Source of the DNA: Symbiodinium natans
Taxonomy: Eukaryota > Sar > Dinophyceae > Suessiales > Symbiodiniaceae
Length of the DNA: 11,478 nt
Assembly: GCA_905221605.1 (NCBI GenBank)
Contig: CAJNDS010002836.1
Span: 252,628-264,105, forward strand
Direction of reading: 5' to 3'
Below the pieces are notes generated by a model. It was given only the letters and a program-made list of their open reading frames with translations, was not told the origin of the DNA and ran no database searches. Position numbers and translations under genes: made by a program. How positions within the stretch are numbered: the stretch's first letter is position 1; each line of letters starts with the position of its first letter. Shown here piece after piece: positions 1 through 8,033 of this stretch.

Positions 1-360
1 TCGTCCCTAGGAGCTTTGGCAATCACTTCGCGTGCCATGCTGCCCGCCAGTTGGAGGTGCGGGGAAGAAGTGGGCGACATGCGTAGGATCTGGAGGGGAA
101 GAACGTGATGTGCAGTGGCAGTAGTACTCAGTAGGGCTCTTTAGGGGTTCGGGTATTGATAGCTGGCAGTGTGCAGTGCTGGGATGATGCCGGATGCCTG
201 CATTCTGGGTGCCGATGCGAGCCCAGATCTAGAAGTGGACCAGCTTGGTTGCGAGCCTAGAAGAGCCAGCGAGAGAAGACTCATGCCCCTAGAAGGAGGG
301 ATAGGCTGGTGGATTATATCTTGTAGTATATTGTATTAAGTCATATATTGGATTAGATTG

Positions 361-384
361 CTACCCCCCTCCCCCCTACCCCCC
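361..384. repeat. C-rich low-complexity tract
   Basis: Three C-runs of six bases each, broken by single T or TA interruptions (ctaCCCCCCtCCCCCCtaCCCCCC in outline). It is a simple-sequence tract of the kind common in eukaryotic intergenic DNA, and no function is implied. Confidence 0.7.
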
Positions 385-612
385 AAAGATCTATACATCT
401 TCCATGCGAAGGTGGAGACCTGCGTAGGCATGCTTCCAAAACGATGTCAGGCTCAAATCTTCTCAAATCAACAGAGCCATGGCTCACAGGCTTCACACGT
501 GCCTGAATTTGGAGAGCATTGGGCAATACGACGATGCAGCTACTAGGACAACTGATGAGCTTCCACGGATCGAAACGAAACATCCCTCACAATGCAGCGC
601 CTGCGTTCCCTT

Positions 613-635
613 TTCAAACCCTTTAGGGGTTTGAA
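613..635. other. Small perfect-stem hairpin
   Basis: TTCAAACCC at 613-621 and its exact reverse complement GGGTTTGAA at 627-635 enclose the 5-base loop TTTAG. The CCCTTTAGGGG core resembles the plant telomere word TTTAGGG, but only one copy is present. No T-run follows, so it is not a bacterial-type terminator. Function unknown. Confidence 0.4.
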
Positions 636-735
636 GGCCATTTATTTGGCTATGTGATGGTATTCGTATGAGTAACCCTGTTCCATGATTGAGAGAATAT
701 GCGGATTGCAGAAGCAGCCATCCATTACGTTAAAG

Positions 736-858
736 AGTTTGAGTAGTACACTCTGGTAGGTCTCCTGCAACCAACTTAGAAAGACAAGTCACGAGCAGCC
801 ATTTTCAAAGGTGAATAGTTTGAGTAGTATGCTCGACCTCCTCCAGTCACTTTGAAAG
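736..858 (+). repeat. Diverged ~80-bp direct repeat, two copies
   Basis: The word AGTTTGAGTAGTA begins at 736 and again at 817. After it the copies can be aligned as CTC, then GTCTCCTGCA versus GACCTCCTCCA, then ACTT-AGAAAG versus ACTTTGAAAG, with a short indel. Copy one is about 736-783 and copy two about 817-858. This is consistent with an old tandem duplication of about 81 bp. Confidence 0.5.
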
Positions 859-1226
859 AGAACCCAAGACCAACTTTTCCTCGGCAAAAAGGATCCCCGA
901 GTTCAATTACCCCCGTCCCGATGAAGCATGTGCGTATTGGACCACAACATTTCGATTCAACATTCCCTTACAAACAGGTTAGTGGGCCGGCCAACTTTGA
1001 CCGATTGAGGTTCAATCTCGAAGAAAGTTTCTCAAGCATCTTCATTCCCTGGTTTGGGCGATTGAGTGCTCAGTCGGCTTGGTCCGTAAAATGAATGTAA
1101 GCCGCCTGCCCTGCACAAACTTTTTGACTCGCATCCTGGACACCCCACCCTCTTCCTCCCCTCAGATATTTGAGACAAGGGAGAAGCCGCGTATCCTAAT
1201 TTAGTTCTTACATTGAGCCCGCGGTG

Positions 1227-1235
1227 AAAAGCCCA
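1227..1235 (+). repeat. Left terminal inverted repeat of the candidate element
   Basis: AAAAGCCCA, followed by GAAATTATATGAA. It pairs exactly over 9 bases with 1969-1977 and loosely over the AT-rich bases beyond. Confidence 0.4.
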
Positions 1236-1560
1236 GAAATTATATGAAAAGCGCGTGTCATTGCATTCCTTGCCTTTTAATAGAATTTTATGTGGTCTTT
1301 TCGTATCTTCTCTCACTTCGTTCATTCATTCACTTCATTCACGCGCTTCGTATTCTCTTCGCTTGTAATAAAGTTCATTGAATGCTCTTCGTAGTTTCGT
1401 TCACATGTTCATGCGTTCGTTCTTTCTCTGTGTTTCATTCGCTCTCTTATTCACATTGTTCTCTACACTCTTTTCCCCATTCACTTCGTCTTCTCACGCT
1501 CGTAATTTAATTATAAAATCGTGCGTCGCTACACTCCTTATATTTTATATTAAATTAGTG

Positions 1561-1625
1561 CATGACGAAGTGAATGTTCAGAGCCCCGTAAAAAGACCTT
1601 CATTTTGGGCTCTTACTTCGTTCAT
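1561..1625. repeat. Nested palindrome with GAGCCC/GGGCTC ends
   Basis: GAGCCC (1581-1586) and GGGCTC (1607-1612) flank a 20-base spacer. Outside them ATGACGAAGT (left, from 1562) mirrors ACTTCGTTCAT (right, to 1625) with a one-base indel. So the inverted structure extends over most of the 65 bases and uses the same word family as the rest of the element. Confidence 0.55.
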
Positions 1626-1734
1626 ACAATCATTACGGTTTTCATGCTTCACTACGTTCGTGCGCTACTTTCATTCTATTCGCGCACTTGTTTGCAATAG
1701 AATTACAGTACGCGTTCTCGCTTCGTTGCTGCAT

Positions 1735-1774
1735 TAATACAATTATAAGGACAAGGGACGCATGAATTGTATTA
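1735..1774. repeat. Inverted repeat near the centre of the element
   Basis: TAATACAATT (1735-1744) and AATTGTATTA (1765-1774) are exact reverse complements with a 20-base spacer. The sequence outside also mirrors loosely (TGCAGCAACGAAGCGAGAACG read leftwards against ATGCACGCACGATG...GAACG rightwards). This marks the point where word orientation switches inside 1227-1977. Confidence 0.5.
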
Positions 1775-1913
1775 CAAATGCACGCACGATGTGAATGAAC
1801 GCAGCGGTTACAACAAGCTTGGAAACAGATGAACGGAGTGAATCCCGAGCCTTATTGATGACCGCAGCACAAGACCCAGAGAACTAACCGGCCGTGAACT
1901 CCTTTAGAATTAG

Positions 1914-1975
1914 AAGCCCAATATCATTATAATTCACGCTTTGTTCACACTGCATTGTAATTATAATGTGGGCTT
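1914..1975. repeat. 62-bp imperfect palindrome, AAGCCCA ends
   Basis: The left arm is AAGCCCA-ATAT-CATTATAATT and the right arm, read on the other strand, is AAGCCCA-CATTATAATT. The arms match over 17 bases apart from a 4-5-base insertion. The spacer is CACGCTTTGTTCACACTGCA-like. It could be a tiny MITE in its own right, or the folded end of the larger element. Confidence 0.6.
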
Positions 1976-1977
1976 TT
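1969..1977 (-). repeat. Right terminal inverted repeat of the candidate element
   Basis: TGGGCTTTT is the exact reverse complement of the left end. The same copy also pairs with AAGCCCA at 1914-1920, so it serves both as outer terminus and as one arm of the inner palindrome. Confidence 0.4.
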
Positions 1978-2103
1978 CGGAGCTTCCAGAAGGTTAGACA
2001 GGCGGTTGGGGTCCCGAGGGTGTGTTCCTTGTCAAGAGAGTTCCTGTCACGTAGAAAGACTCATGATGGTACGGTTTCTAGGGGCGGTTGTTAATGGTTG
2101 CAT

Positions 2104-2119
2104 CCCCCCCCCCCCCCCC
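2104..2119. repeat. Poly-C run, 16 bases
   Basis: Sixteen consecutive C residues followed by TT. It is a homopolymer prone to slippage, and its length should be treated as uncertain in the assembly. Confidence 0.9.
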
Positions 2120-2218
2120 TTCCCTAAATATGGGCAAGACCCCTGAGCTTCCAATGAAATTCGTTACTTGGGCAGACCGACCAGGCTCCGCAAAAGAGTT
2201 CTCTCCGCGCATACGAAG

Positions 2219-2281
2219 AACAGAGGGAGCAAGAGCAAGAGCAGAGAGCGGGAGAAGGAAGAGAGACAGAAAGGAAATGAA
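2219..2281. repeat. Purine-rich low-complexity tract
   Basis: About 60 bases almost free of pyrimidines, built from GAGCAAGAGCAAGAG- and GAGAGACAGAAAGG-like words. Any open frame through it gives an artificial Arg/Glu/Lys-rich peptide. Confidence 0.7.
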
Positions 2282-2825
2282 ACACCGGAGTTTTGGGCTG
2301 TATTCTTGGATGTTACAGTACTGGGCTTGAGTCAAGTTTTCACCGGCCTTGAGCTGCAAGTCTCAATCCGGGAAGTACCCAAGGCCCGTGACGCGTAGAA
2401 AACAACAGATTGCAAGTGTTGCTTGTTTCAGGCGTCATTCTGCGAGGAATGAGGCTCAACGTGGTTCCGCTAATTGGTCGTCCGATCTGTCCAGGCCGCC
2501 GGAATCCAGCCACGATGCATCTGCACATTGGACGATCGGTGCTTCGACTGGCTTTTATGGGGTGCTCACGGGCTGCTTACTCCACAGAAGGTCCAAGCTT
2601 GCAAGCTTCACGTGCAAGGAATCATGCCCTCTAAGTTAAAGCCCTGATAGGCTACATTCAGTGGCGCCGCTTAGGCTTTGTGAGCTGTAGACTGTTGTGC
2701 TTTGGGGCTTCCCGTTTGCAGGGTTATGATTTCCTGGGTTTCCTGGTATAGGGCAGGCTTCCAGGCGCCTGTCTCAGGGCTGTCAGTGGGGCCCTTGCCT
2801 TGCCTGTGAGTGGTGCGTGAACTGC

Positions 2826-2845
2826 CGAGGGCTTCGAAGCCCTCG
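2826..2845. other. Perfect 20-bp palindrome
   Basis: CGAGGGCTTCGAAGCCCTCG reads identically on both strands with no spacer. About ten bases of self-complementarity would occur by chance in roughly 1% of windows this size. It could be a dimeric protein-binding site or simple chance. No gene start is evident next to it. Confidence 0.6.
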
Positions 2846-3506
2846 CATGAGGAGTTTGATTGGGAGTTCTTTGCGCAGACGAGGCGCCTGACCAAAAGAA
2901 GTCAACTCTAAGAAGTCAGAAGACGAGTTCCGCGCCTGCCCTGAAGCCAACACATCCGTTTGTGCAAGCAACTGTTTTTCGGACCTGTCGAACCTCCATC
3001 ATTTCTGCTACTGCAAGAATCCGAGTGTCGCAACTCTTGTGGCTGCAAGCAAATCATGCTATCGACGAAGGCAGCGCTGCAGTCGTTCCTGGAATTTTTA
3101 CTTGCCGCTGCACTTGTAAACATGACGGTCTGCTTTGGCACTGCAGAACCAGCCCTCTGAAGCCTCAGTAGCCGAAAACTCCGACATGTCGCCTACGTGT
3201 CCGAACGCAGCAATCAGGCCTCGTGTGCGCATCTCCGCCGTGGCGATGGAGTTCATAAGCCCCCTGAAATTTGTGCGGAAAGAGTGGGGCCGCTCAGCTG
3301 ATCCACAGATGGGGCTAGGCCTGTCCTTTGTTGCAGGATGTGAGCCTGTGCTAAGAATGTTGTTGGCTTGGCTTGGGCTAGGACAGCTTGCACTTGTTTG
3401 CGTCAGCAGCGCAAACCAATGACAGGGGCTTGGAGACAGGGGGAATTTTGGATATTGACGTCCAACATCCCGGAAGCACGAAATTTTACCCTGGCTGCAC
3501 TGAGGC

Positions 3507-3833
3507 ATGGATCCGGTTCGCTTCTTCGGGACGAACTATGCCTCTTGGCTGTCGGAGTTGCGCATTCAAGTAGTTGGTGCTGGTGAGTTCATTGAAGGTG
3601 CCCAAGGTCAAAAGTGTAGCTATGCATGCTTTGGAAGGTTACGTAACATTGCAACACAGGAGATGCTTGCTGCCATCCCTACATGTCAAAAGACACTGTG
3701 TTGCGTTGGGCCAGCATGGGCAGCATCACGGACCCTTTGCAGTACACAGTCGTGTTCCACCGCCCAAACCTTCACTCCACTGCATTCAAGAGAAGAGCTG
3801 GCTGGCACCGCCGGACTGCTGCTAAAAGAGTAA
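3507..3833 (+). pseudogene. Possible degraded Copia-type gag N-terminus
   Basis: An ATG at 3507 (context aggcATGg, with an in-frame TGA two codons upstream) opens a 108-codon frame. Residues 1-32 contain FFGTNYASW, then a stretch ending GAGEFIEGA. In known Copia Gag proteins (UBN2/DUF4219-type) the N-terminus has G-T/S-N-Y-x-x-W about 20 residues before a hydrophobic-W/F-x-x-[IV]-x-G segment, and that spacing fits here. After about residue 32 the frame becomes Cys/Ser/Thr-rich and no longer resembles Gag. No zinc knuckle, protease, integrase or reverse transcriptase follows, so this would be a fragment. Alternatively, GTGAGT at 3583-3588 is a good plant-type 5' splice site, and the first 25 codons could be a short exon. 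It may also be a chance match. Confidence 0.22.
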
Positions 3834-4323
3834 GCACGGCTTCTGCACCTGCACAGCAGCTGACTCTCGAGCCTTCCCTTCAGGTATCCTCAAGCTCAGT
3901 CGTAAGATGTCGTAAGCAGATGCCCTCTCTGTAGCTCTGATTTTGCTTTTACATTCAATGAGCAGCCAATTGACGATTAATCAAAGTTAGTTCAAGACGG
4001 AAGTAATGCCGAGAACCGGGACGCGAAGCTGAAACTGGGCGCTTTAAGGAAGCACGAATCTACGCTGTAGTACTACTACTGCGGAAGAGATACGTTGTGT
4101 ATCCGCTGCGTATCTATACTGCTGCAACATGGTTCGATATGACAAGCAGCATGCTTGCTACGACACATTACGACACTATTTATATCAGAGCACTTGCGTT
4201 TGGCCATTTCGGCACTAAGCTTCCCGTCCATCTCGGCTCGAAAAGGGGGTGTTGAACCCCATTATTTCTATAAGCTTGCGCGCGCCAAAACCTGGCCTTC
4301 CCAAACGCCCCAGCCGACCACCC
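3834..4323. other. No gene recognised
   Basis: Short frames only. Small local direct repeats (for example TACGACAC twice near 4158-4176, and TACTACTAC near 4071) are the only structure noticed. Confidence 0.45.
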
Positions 4324-4590
4324 ATGGAAGGGTTTCCGTCGGCTGAGTTTGCGCGGAAGCTGTGCGCAGAAGCCCGTGTGTCGGTATCAAGGTGCTTTGA
4401 CCTTTCTTCTTCCCTTGCCCGCAGCAATACGTTTTGTGAGGACCGCTTTGAACTGCTGACGCGTGTTTCCGTAATTCCCCTGCAGCCTCTTATCCGAGGA
4501 GATGGCGATGAAGCGTGCCATAAACTTTTCGAGATCAACCAAAGTGTGGCAGCTGGGCTTGTGGAGATTGTGTCGGGCCAGAGGTCCTAG
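4324..4590 (+). CDS. Unrecognised 88-codon open frame (weak candidate)
   Basis: The first ATG (cccATGG, a good eukaryotic start context) is at 4324. The frame is open further upstream to 4249 but only with a GTG. It ends in TAG at 4588-4590. The predicted peptide is balanced in composition, with an acidic/hydrophobic C-terminal part (CHKLFEINQSVAAGLVEIV), which looks more protein-like than most frames here. I see no family motif strong enough to name it, no signal peptide and no membrane segment. It overlaps an equally long minus-strand frame. It could be an exon remnant or chance. Confidence 0.13.
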   Translation: MEGFPSAEFARKLCAEARVSVSRCFDLSSSLARSNTFCEDRFELLTRVSVIPLQPLIRGDGDEACHKLFEINQSVAAGLVEIVSGQRS

Positions 4591-4846
4591 CCATTGTCGA
4601 TTGCTACTGGTAGGTTCAAATTTCCGGTCTGTGGAGGTATCCGGGGCAGGCGATTTTCTGCACAGTCTGAACTGGTAGGATTTCAATGTGTCGAGATTGA
4701 GAACTTTCGGGTTCCAGCGAAGAGCTGAACCTTCAGCTTCCGCGATTCAAGGATTCAGGGCCCAGAGCGAGGAGCGGGACACACTGCAAGCCGAGAACCC
4801 CCTAGTTCAGAGGCAAACACCTCCCTGCAATCCACAGTTCGGCGTC

Positions 4847-5350
4847 CTAGCATCCGAGGTTTGAGGAGTCTTCCCACCATAGTGCCGGGGCCTTAGAGGT
4901 CTTTGCTGCAAGGTTTTCTGGGAGGTTTCGGTTTTCATGGCCATGGCGGCTGAGGGTGTCTGAGTTTAACCCGAGGTTGTGGTTTAGAGGTGAGGACTTT
5001 GTGGAGTTGTATGATGAATCTATGCTGCTTGTCCGTTCGCGGTAGCTTCGACCAGGGGAAAGCACGCGTTGTGATGTTGCAGTATCTTGGAGCACGTTGG
5101 TTCTCCCGAAGCGGACATGCAGTTCAACTAGGCAGGCATCAACATACAGCATCTCGAATGGAACCTCAAACCCGAACATTCCGGAGCCGCTGAGATCGCA
5201 GCTGTCGATGTGTGGGACATAACGGAGCGCCTCAACGAGCAACGCAGGCAGCCTCCCCGGAGGCCAAGCGCTGAGGATAGCTGGGGTCGGGATTATGGAA
5301 GTTCTCCAAAGGCGGTCTTTTTGTGGAGGATACTTCTGGGGTGGATGTTG
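4847..5350 (-). CDS. Unrecognised minus-strand open frame, possible exon or gene remnant
   Basis: The minus strand is stop-free from 5350 to the TAG at 4847-4849, 167 sense codons. There is no ATG in the first ~55 codons, so if real it would be an internal exon or a truncated piece. The first ATG gives MFGFEVPFEMLYVDACLVE, a plausible globular segment. The C-terminal half is Ser/Asn-rich and looks disordered. A second minus frame (5232-5429) overlaps its start and is also protein-like (ending SYPQRLASGEAACVAR), which would fit one coding tract broken by a frameshift near 5240. Runs this long are expected occasionally by chance in a window of this size. No domain is recognised, and no function is proposed. 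Confidence 0.17.
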   Translation of the reverse strand, partial: QHPPQKYPPQKDRLWRTSIIPTPAILSAWPPGRLPALLVEALRYVPHIDSCDLSGSGMFGFEVPFEMLYVDACLVELHVRFGRTNVLQDTATSQRVLSPGRSYRERTSSIDSSYNSTKSSPLNHNLGLNSDTLSRHGHENRNLPENLAAKTSKAPALWWEDSSNLGC

Positions 5351-5632
5351 TCAGCCAACTCGCGAATTGTTCGATCGGGTCAAGGCTTTGGGTTTCAAGT
5401 TTCGAGGGATAGCTCGCAGATGAAAACATCTTAGGTTGACGGGAAGTAGTGACTGAAGCACGATTCTAAGCCCCAGACCCTAAACCTTTTCCTGCAGTCT
5501 GGCGGAAGGCGGCGTAGGCGCACAGCGAGGGTTGCAGCCAGCTGCTTCGTCACAACTGCGAGAATTCTGCCAGCGAGGCAAGGCGGACCGGCAGTGGGCT
5601 TGAATGCCAGGGTCGGCTTCAAACGCTATACG
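5351..5632. other. No gene recognised
   Basis: Only short frames on both strands. A single CCCTAAACC word near 5475 resembles a plant telomere motif but is isolated. Confidence 0.4.
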
Positions 5633-5685
5633 ATGATGATGTGTGATGCTGATGCTGATGCTGATGCTGATGCTGATGCTGATGC

Positions 5686-5723
<38 letters not shown>

Positions 5724-6007
5724 GTGGCTCTGATTTTAGATTAAACAATCACTCCCTAGCGTGTTCCTATTTGCTGGTAAACTCTAGTCTCTTCCCACTG
5801 TTACATGCCCTAATATGGAAATCTGGAAGTGGGAGAACATCTTTTTATATCGGCTGGTTTCGAGCTCAGGATTTCAGGCTTGCCCGAACTAGTTTAATAA
5901 TGTTAATGGCGTCGGGTTGCGGGCTCAGGCCTTACGGTTTAGAATACCCCCGAAGTTTTGGTGATGTTGAAGGGTGCGTGGTTTTTGGGGGTGGGGTCTA
6001 CGGCTAG
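5633..6007 (+). CDS. Open frame through the microsatellite, (Asp-Ala)7-Asp12 (doubtful)
   Basis: An ATG at 5633 (three in a row) opens a 124-codon frame that reads the microsatellite as seven Asp-Ala pairs followed by twelve Asp. About 85 ordinary residues follow, with no domain I recognise, including a Phe/Ile/Leu-rich stretch, and the frame ends in the 66-bp duplication. Because both repeat units are multiples of three, the frame stays open through the microsatellite for trivial reasons. Acidic runs do occur in real nuclear proteins, but nothing else supports coding here. Confidence 0.1.
5645..5722 (+). repeat. Compound microsatellite (GATGCT)7(GAT)12
   Basis: Seven perfect GATGCT units (5645-5686) run without interruption into twelve perfect GAT units (5687-5722). 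A short ATGATGATG precedes them. The hexamer-to-trimer switch looks like expansion from a common GAT core with a GCT variant fixed in the left part. Confidence 0.95.
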
Positions 6008-6072
6008 GAATGCCCCCGAATGTTTGTCATTGTTGAAGGCTCCGTGGTTTTGGGGCGTGGGGTCGGGCCAAG
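5932..6072 (+). repeat. 66-bp tandem duplication
   Basis: Unit one (5942-6007) and unit two (6008-6072) share GAAT-CCCCCGAA, TGTTGAAGG, CGTGGTTTT and GTGGGGTC in register. A partial third copy upstream (TACGGTTTAG at about 5934-5943) matches the unit end TACGGCTAG. The copies are diverged by substitutions, so the duplication is not recent. Confidence 0.75.
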
Positions 6073-7149
6073 AACAGGGGGTAAGGGACTATCCTGCACA
6101 GGCGAACCCCAGCAGTGCAAGCAAAAGCTACTGGCAATGACCTACCCAAGGCCTGCGGGAGGTTGCTGAAGTTCGGGTTCGGGTGGCTTTTGCTGGTGAG
6201 TAGATTGCTTTGGAACAAGGTGTATTCAGTTGGATCTTAATGAGGGCGTTGTGGGTGCCTCCGTACGGGGAGTGCAGACAAAAGCTGTAGCTTCTTCCTT
6301 CAAGGGCTAGCATTGCAGGCCGATCCTCGTTCAAGTAGGTGCACTTGAATCATCGACGTCGGGCCTCAGACGTGGTGCTAGCATGCTGCGAATGACCCTC
6401 TAGCTGACAAATGACTTCTTTGGGAGCCAAACAGCCCTGTAGCCGAGTTAAAGCCGCAACACGGCACAACCAACACAAGCCACACGTGGCAGCACCATAG
6501 CACAGCCAACACACATCAGGCAATAGAATATCCCGAAAAGGTCAAAAGCAAAAAGGCCAACAGCTCGAGAGGTGAGAGTCCGGCAGACGTAGAAAAAATT
6601 AGAATTCCGCATTGTTGATGCTTGATGTCTTTCTTTTTTGTGGTTTGGTTGGCTTTGTTGGAAAGAACAAAAGAATGCACATCTTCCTAACCGAAGGCAT
6701 GCTACCAAGAAGCATGGCAAGATTCTTAGTTCCTGACGTTCCGCGGTTGCGGGTTTATGCGTCGCATTTTTCTTATTATGACAACGAAAAGGTTTGTTGG
6801 CTATTGTGTCTGTGTCTGTGTGGCAACCTCTTGGCCAAGGTTTTTCGATACTGCAGGGGGGTTCCGTTGTGTGCAGTGATGTGCTGTACATGTGCGTGTT
6901 GCGAGAGTTGTGCCTGTGATGACGGCAACATGAACAAAAAGCGCCTTGCTGTGCAGGGGTGCCTGTGACTCCCATTGGCACAGGTCACGGCACGGTCCGA
7001 GACGACGACGGATTTCTGTGACGCGGTCTTGCTGGACCGACCAGCAAGAATCGATTCGAGAAAATAACCAACTGGTGAACAGCACATTTTAGTTTCGTGA
7101 GTCCTCGATCTCGTTAGCGGCGTTTAGCCGGCTGCCCCTAAGCATTGTC
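6073..7149. other. No gene recognised; one longish frame noted separately
   Basis: Mixed-composition DNA with a TG-rich patch near 6804-6824 (TGTGTCTGTGTCTGTGTGG). It holds several overlapping frames on both strands, with no recognisable RNA gene or regulatory element. Confidence 0.4.
6448..6975 (-). CDS. Unrecognised minus-strand open frame, 176 codons with stop (doubtful)
   Basis: The frame opens at an ATG at 6975 (a GTG lies two codons further out) and is the longest Met-started frame in the window. The N-terminal part is His/Thr/Arg-rich with a cysteine cluster (CSCCRHHRHN). The last ~50 residues are hydrophobic and Cys-rich, compatible with one or two membrane segments (AVGLFAFDLFGIFYCLMCV). 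A 118-codon plus-strand frame overlaps it almost completely, and the TG/CA-rich patch accounts for the Thr-Asp-Thr-Asp run. No family motif is seen. I judge chance at least as likely as a gene. Confidence 0.12.
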   Translation of the reverse strand: MGVTGTPAQQGAFCSCCRHHRHNSRNTHMYSTSLHTTEPPCSIEKPWPRGCHTDTDTIANKPFRCHNKKNATHKPATAERQELRILPCFLVACLRLGRCAFFCSFQQSQPNHKKERHQASTMRNSNFFYVCRTLTSRAVGLFAFDLFGIFYCLMCVGCAMVLPRVACVGCAVLRL

Positions 7150-7303
7150 AAATAATTTCCTTTTCCCATCAACCGATAAGATCATATAAACAATCTGAGA
7201 TTCGTTTGAATATCGAAAATATTAAAGATTCAACATGAGATGAAGAAAATCATATGAATATCTGATACTTAAAAAAGACGGTTCAGAAAAATAACTAACC
7301 ATT

Positions 7304-7339
7304 CTTATGGTTATTGGATATAAAATAATCAACCATAAG
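7304..7339. other. Hairpin in the AT-rich block
   Basis: CTTATGGTT (7304-7312) pairs exactly with AACCATAAG (7331-7339). ATT and AAT inside add three more pairs after a one-base bulge. Stem-loops of this size commonly end plastid transcripts, which fits but does not prove an organelle origin. Confidence 0.45.
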
Positions 7340-8033
7340 ATATCTCACTAGGGGTATAGAAAGAAACTTTTTTCATCAGATATAATCATTCGTTTATGGA
7401 GAGATAAAATATAAGAGGAGGATTTCTTGAAATCATTTTTTCTCCATTTTTTCTGAATTCTCTTTTTGTCGAAATGAATTGATTCTGGATTTTATTTAGA
7501 CATTAAGAGGAGTTTTTCTAACTATTTCGGTGCATTTTCAAGAATCGAATATTTGTGTATTTGATTTAATATATAGATTATTTTCATTTTCAGGAAAAAG
7601 GGGTTATGGGGGGGGGAATATTTATCGATTTTCTTGAAGTATTCTAAAAATGAAATTCTGAATATCATATTCTAATATATTAATTTGATATTTTTCTGAA
7701 ATAATTAAATTTGTTTCTTCTTTCTGATATATATATATATATAATTTGAATCATATAGAGATTCTGTCAGAAAATATTTCATTTATTATATGATTCGTTT
7801 TGGTTACGATCAAATTCAGATGATCTATTGTACTAGAGAGAAAATAATATCTTTTAAAGAAATTATCAATAAAAAAATCGAATGCTTTTAAGATGATTCT
7901 ATCTTCCAAATGGTCAATTGTAATCTCTCAAATTCTATCTATTCTCATAAATTATAGAATTATATTTTATGATTGATGGGTATCGATCATCCCGATTTTT
8001 CTATCTTTAAATCTGAGTCTTCAAATAACAAAT

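Larger units (their letters stand above)
1..1226. other. No gene recognised; non-coding-like sequence
   Basis: Mid-GC sequence in which all open frames are short (under 100 codons) and overlap one another on both strands. None has a recognisable motif. The only structures seen are a C-rich tract, a small hairpin and a diverged ~80-bp repeat, listed separately. Unrecognised short exons cannot be excluded by eye. Confidence 0.5.
1227..1977. mobile_element. Candidate foldback/MITE-like element, ~750 bp
   Basis: The tract starts with AAAAGCCCA (1227-1235) and ends with its exact reverse complement TGGGCTTTT (1969-1977). AT-rich words follow inside each end. The left half is pyrimidine-rich with repeated TTCGTTC (1317, 1396, 1416 and 1617, approximately) and TTCATTCA words. 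The right half carries the opposite-strand forms GAATGAACG (1793-1801) and ATGAACGGAGTGAAT (1829-1843), so the halves are crude reverse complements. Inner palindromes with AGCCC-type ends lie at 1561-1625 and 1914-1975. No transposase frame is visible, so it would be non-autonomous. No clear target-site duplication flanks it (GGTG left, CGGA right), so the ends are provisional. It could instead be several nested small elements. A 119-codon plus frame at 1378-1737 merely reads through the pyrimidine-rich repeat words. Confidence 0.42.
1978..3506. other. No gene recognised
   Basis: Many overlapping frames of 60-136 codons on both strands, none with a recognisable domain. The longest is a 136-codon minus-strand frame ending at 3098 that overlaps the plus-strand frame at 3507 by only a couple of bases. 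Its composition is protein-like but I do not recognise it. A poly-C run, a purine tract and a perfect palindrome are listed separately. Confidence 0.45.

Noticed and set aside
613-635. Interstitial plant telomere repeat (TTTAGGG)
   Set aside because: Only one degenerate copy occurs here, and isolated words near 140 and 5475 do not form an array.
1011-1025. tRNA/SINE B-box-like GGTTCAATCTC
   Set aside because: Several mismatches to GGTTCGANTCC and no A-box or cloverleaf upstream.
1378-1737. 119-codon plus-strand frame with a hydrophobic, Phe/Ser/Leu-rich product
   Set aside because: It lies inside the pyrimidine-rich repeat words (TTCGTTC, TTCATTC) of the candidate element. The hydrophobicity comes from T-rich codons and no domain is seen.
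2088-2398. Pro-rich and Arg/Glu-rich short frames on the plus strand
   Set aside because: They come from the poly-C run and the purine-rich tract.
4438-4590. GHMP-kinase-like (mevalonate kinase) reading of LFEINQSVAAGL
   Set aside because: Only a handful of residues agree with the family's helix motif. No ATP-binding motif or flanking domain is present.
6612-6968. 118-codon plus frame with a Cys-rich C-terminus
   Set aside because: It overlaps the longer minus frame, its Cys/Leu runs come from TGTGTC and TGCTGT repeats, and no motif is seen.
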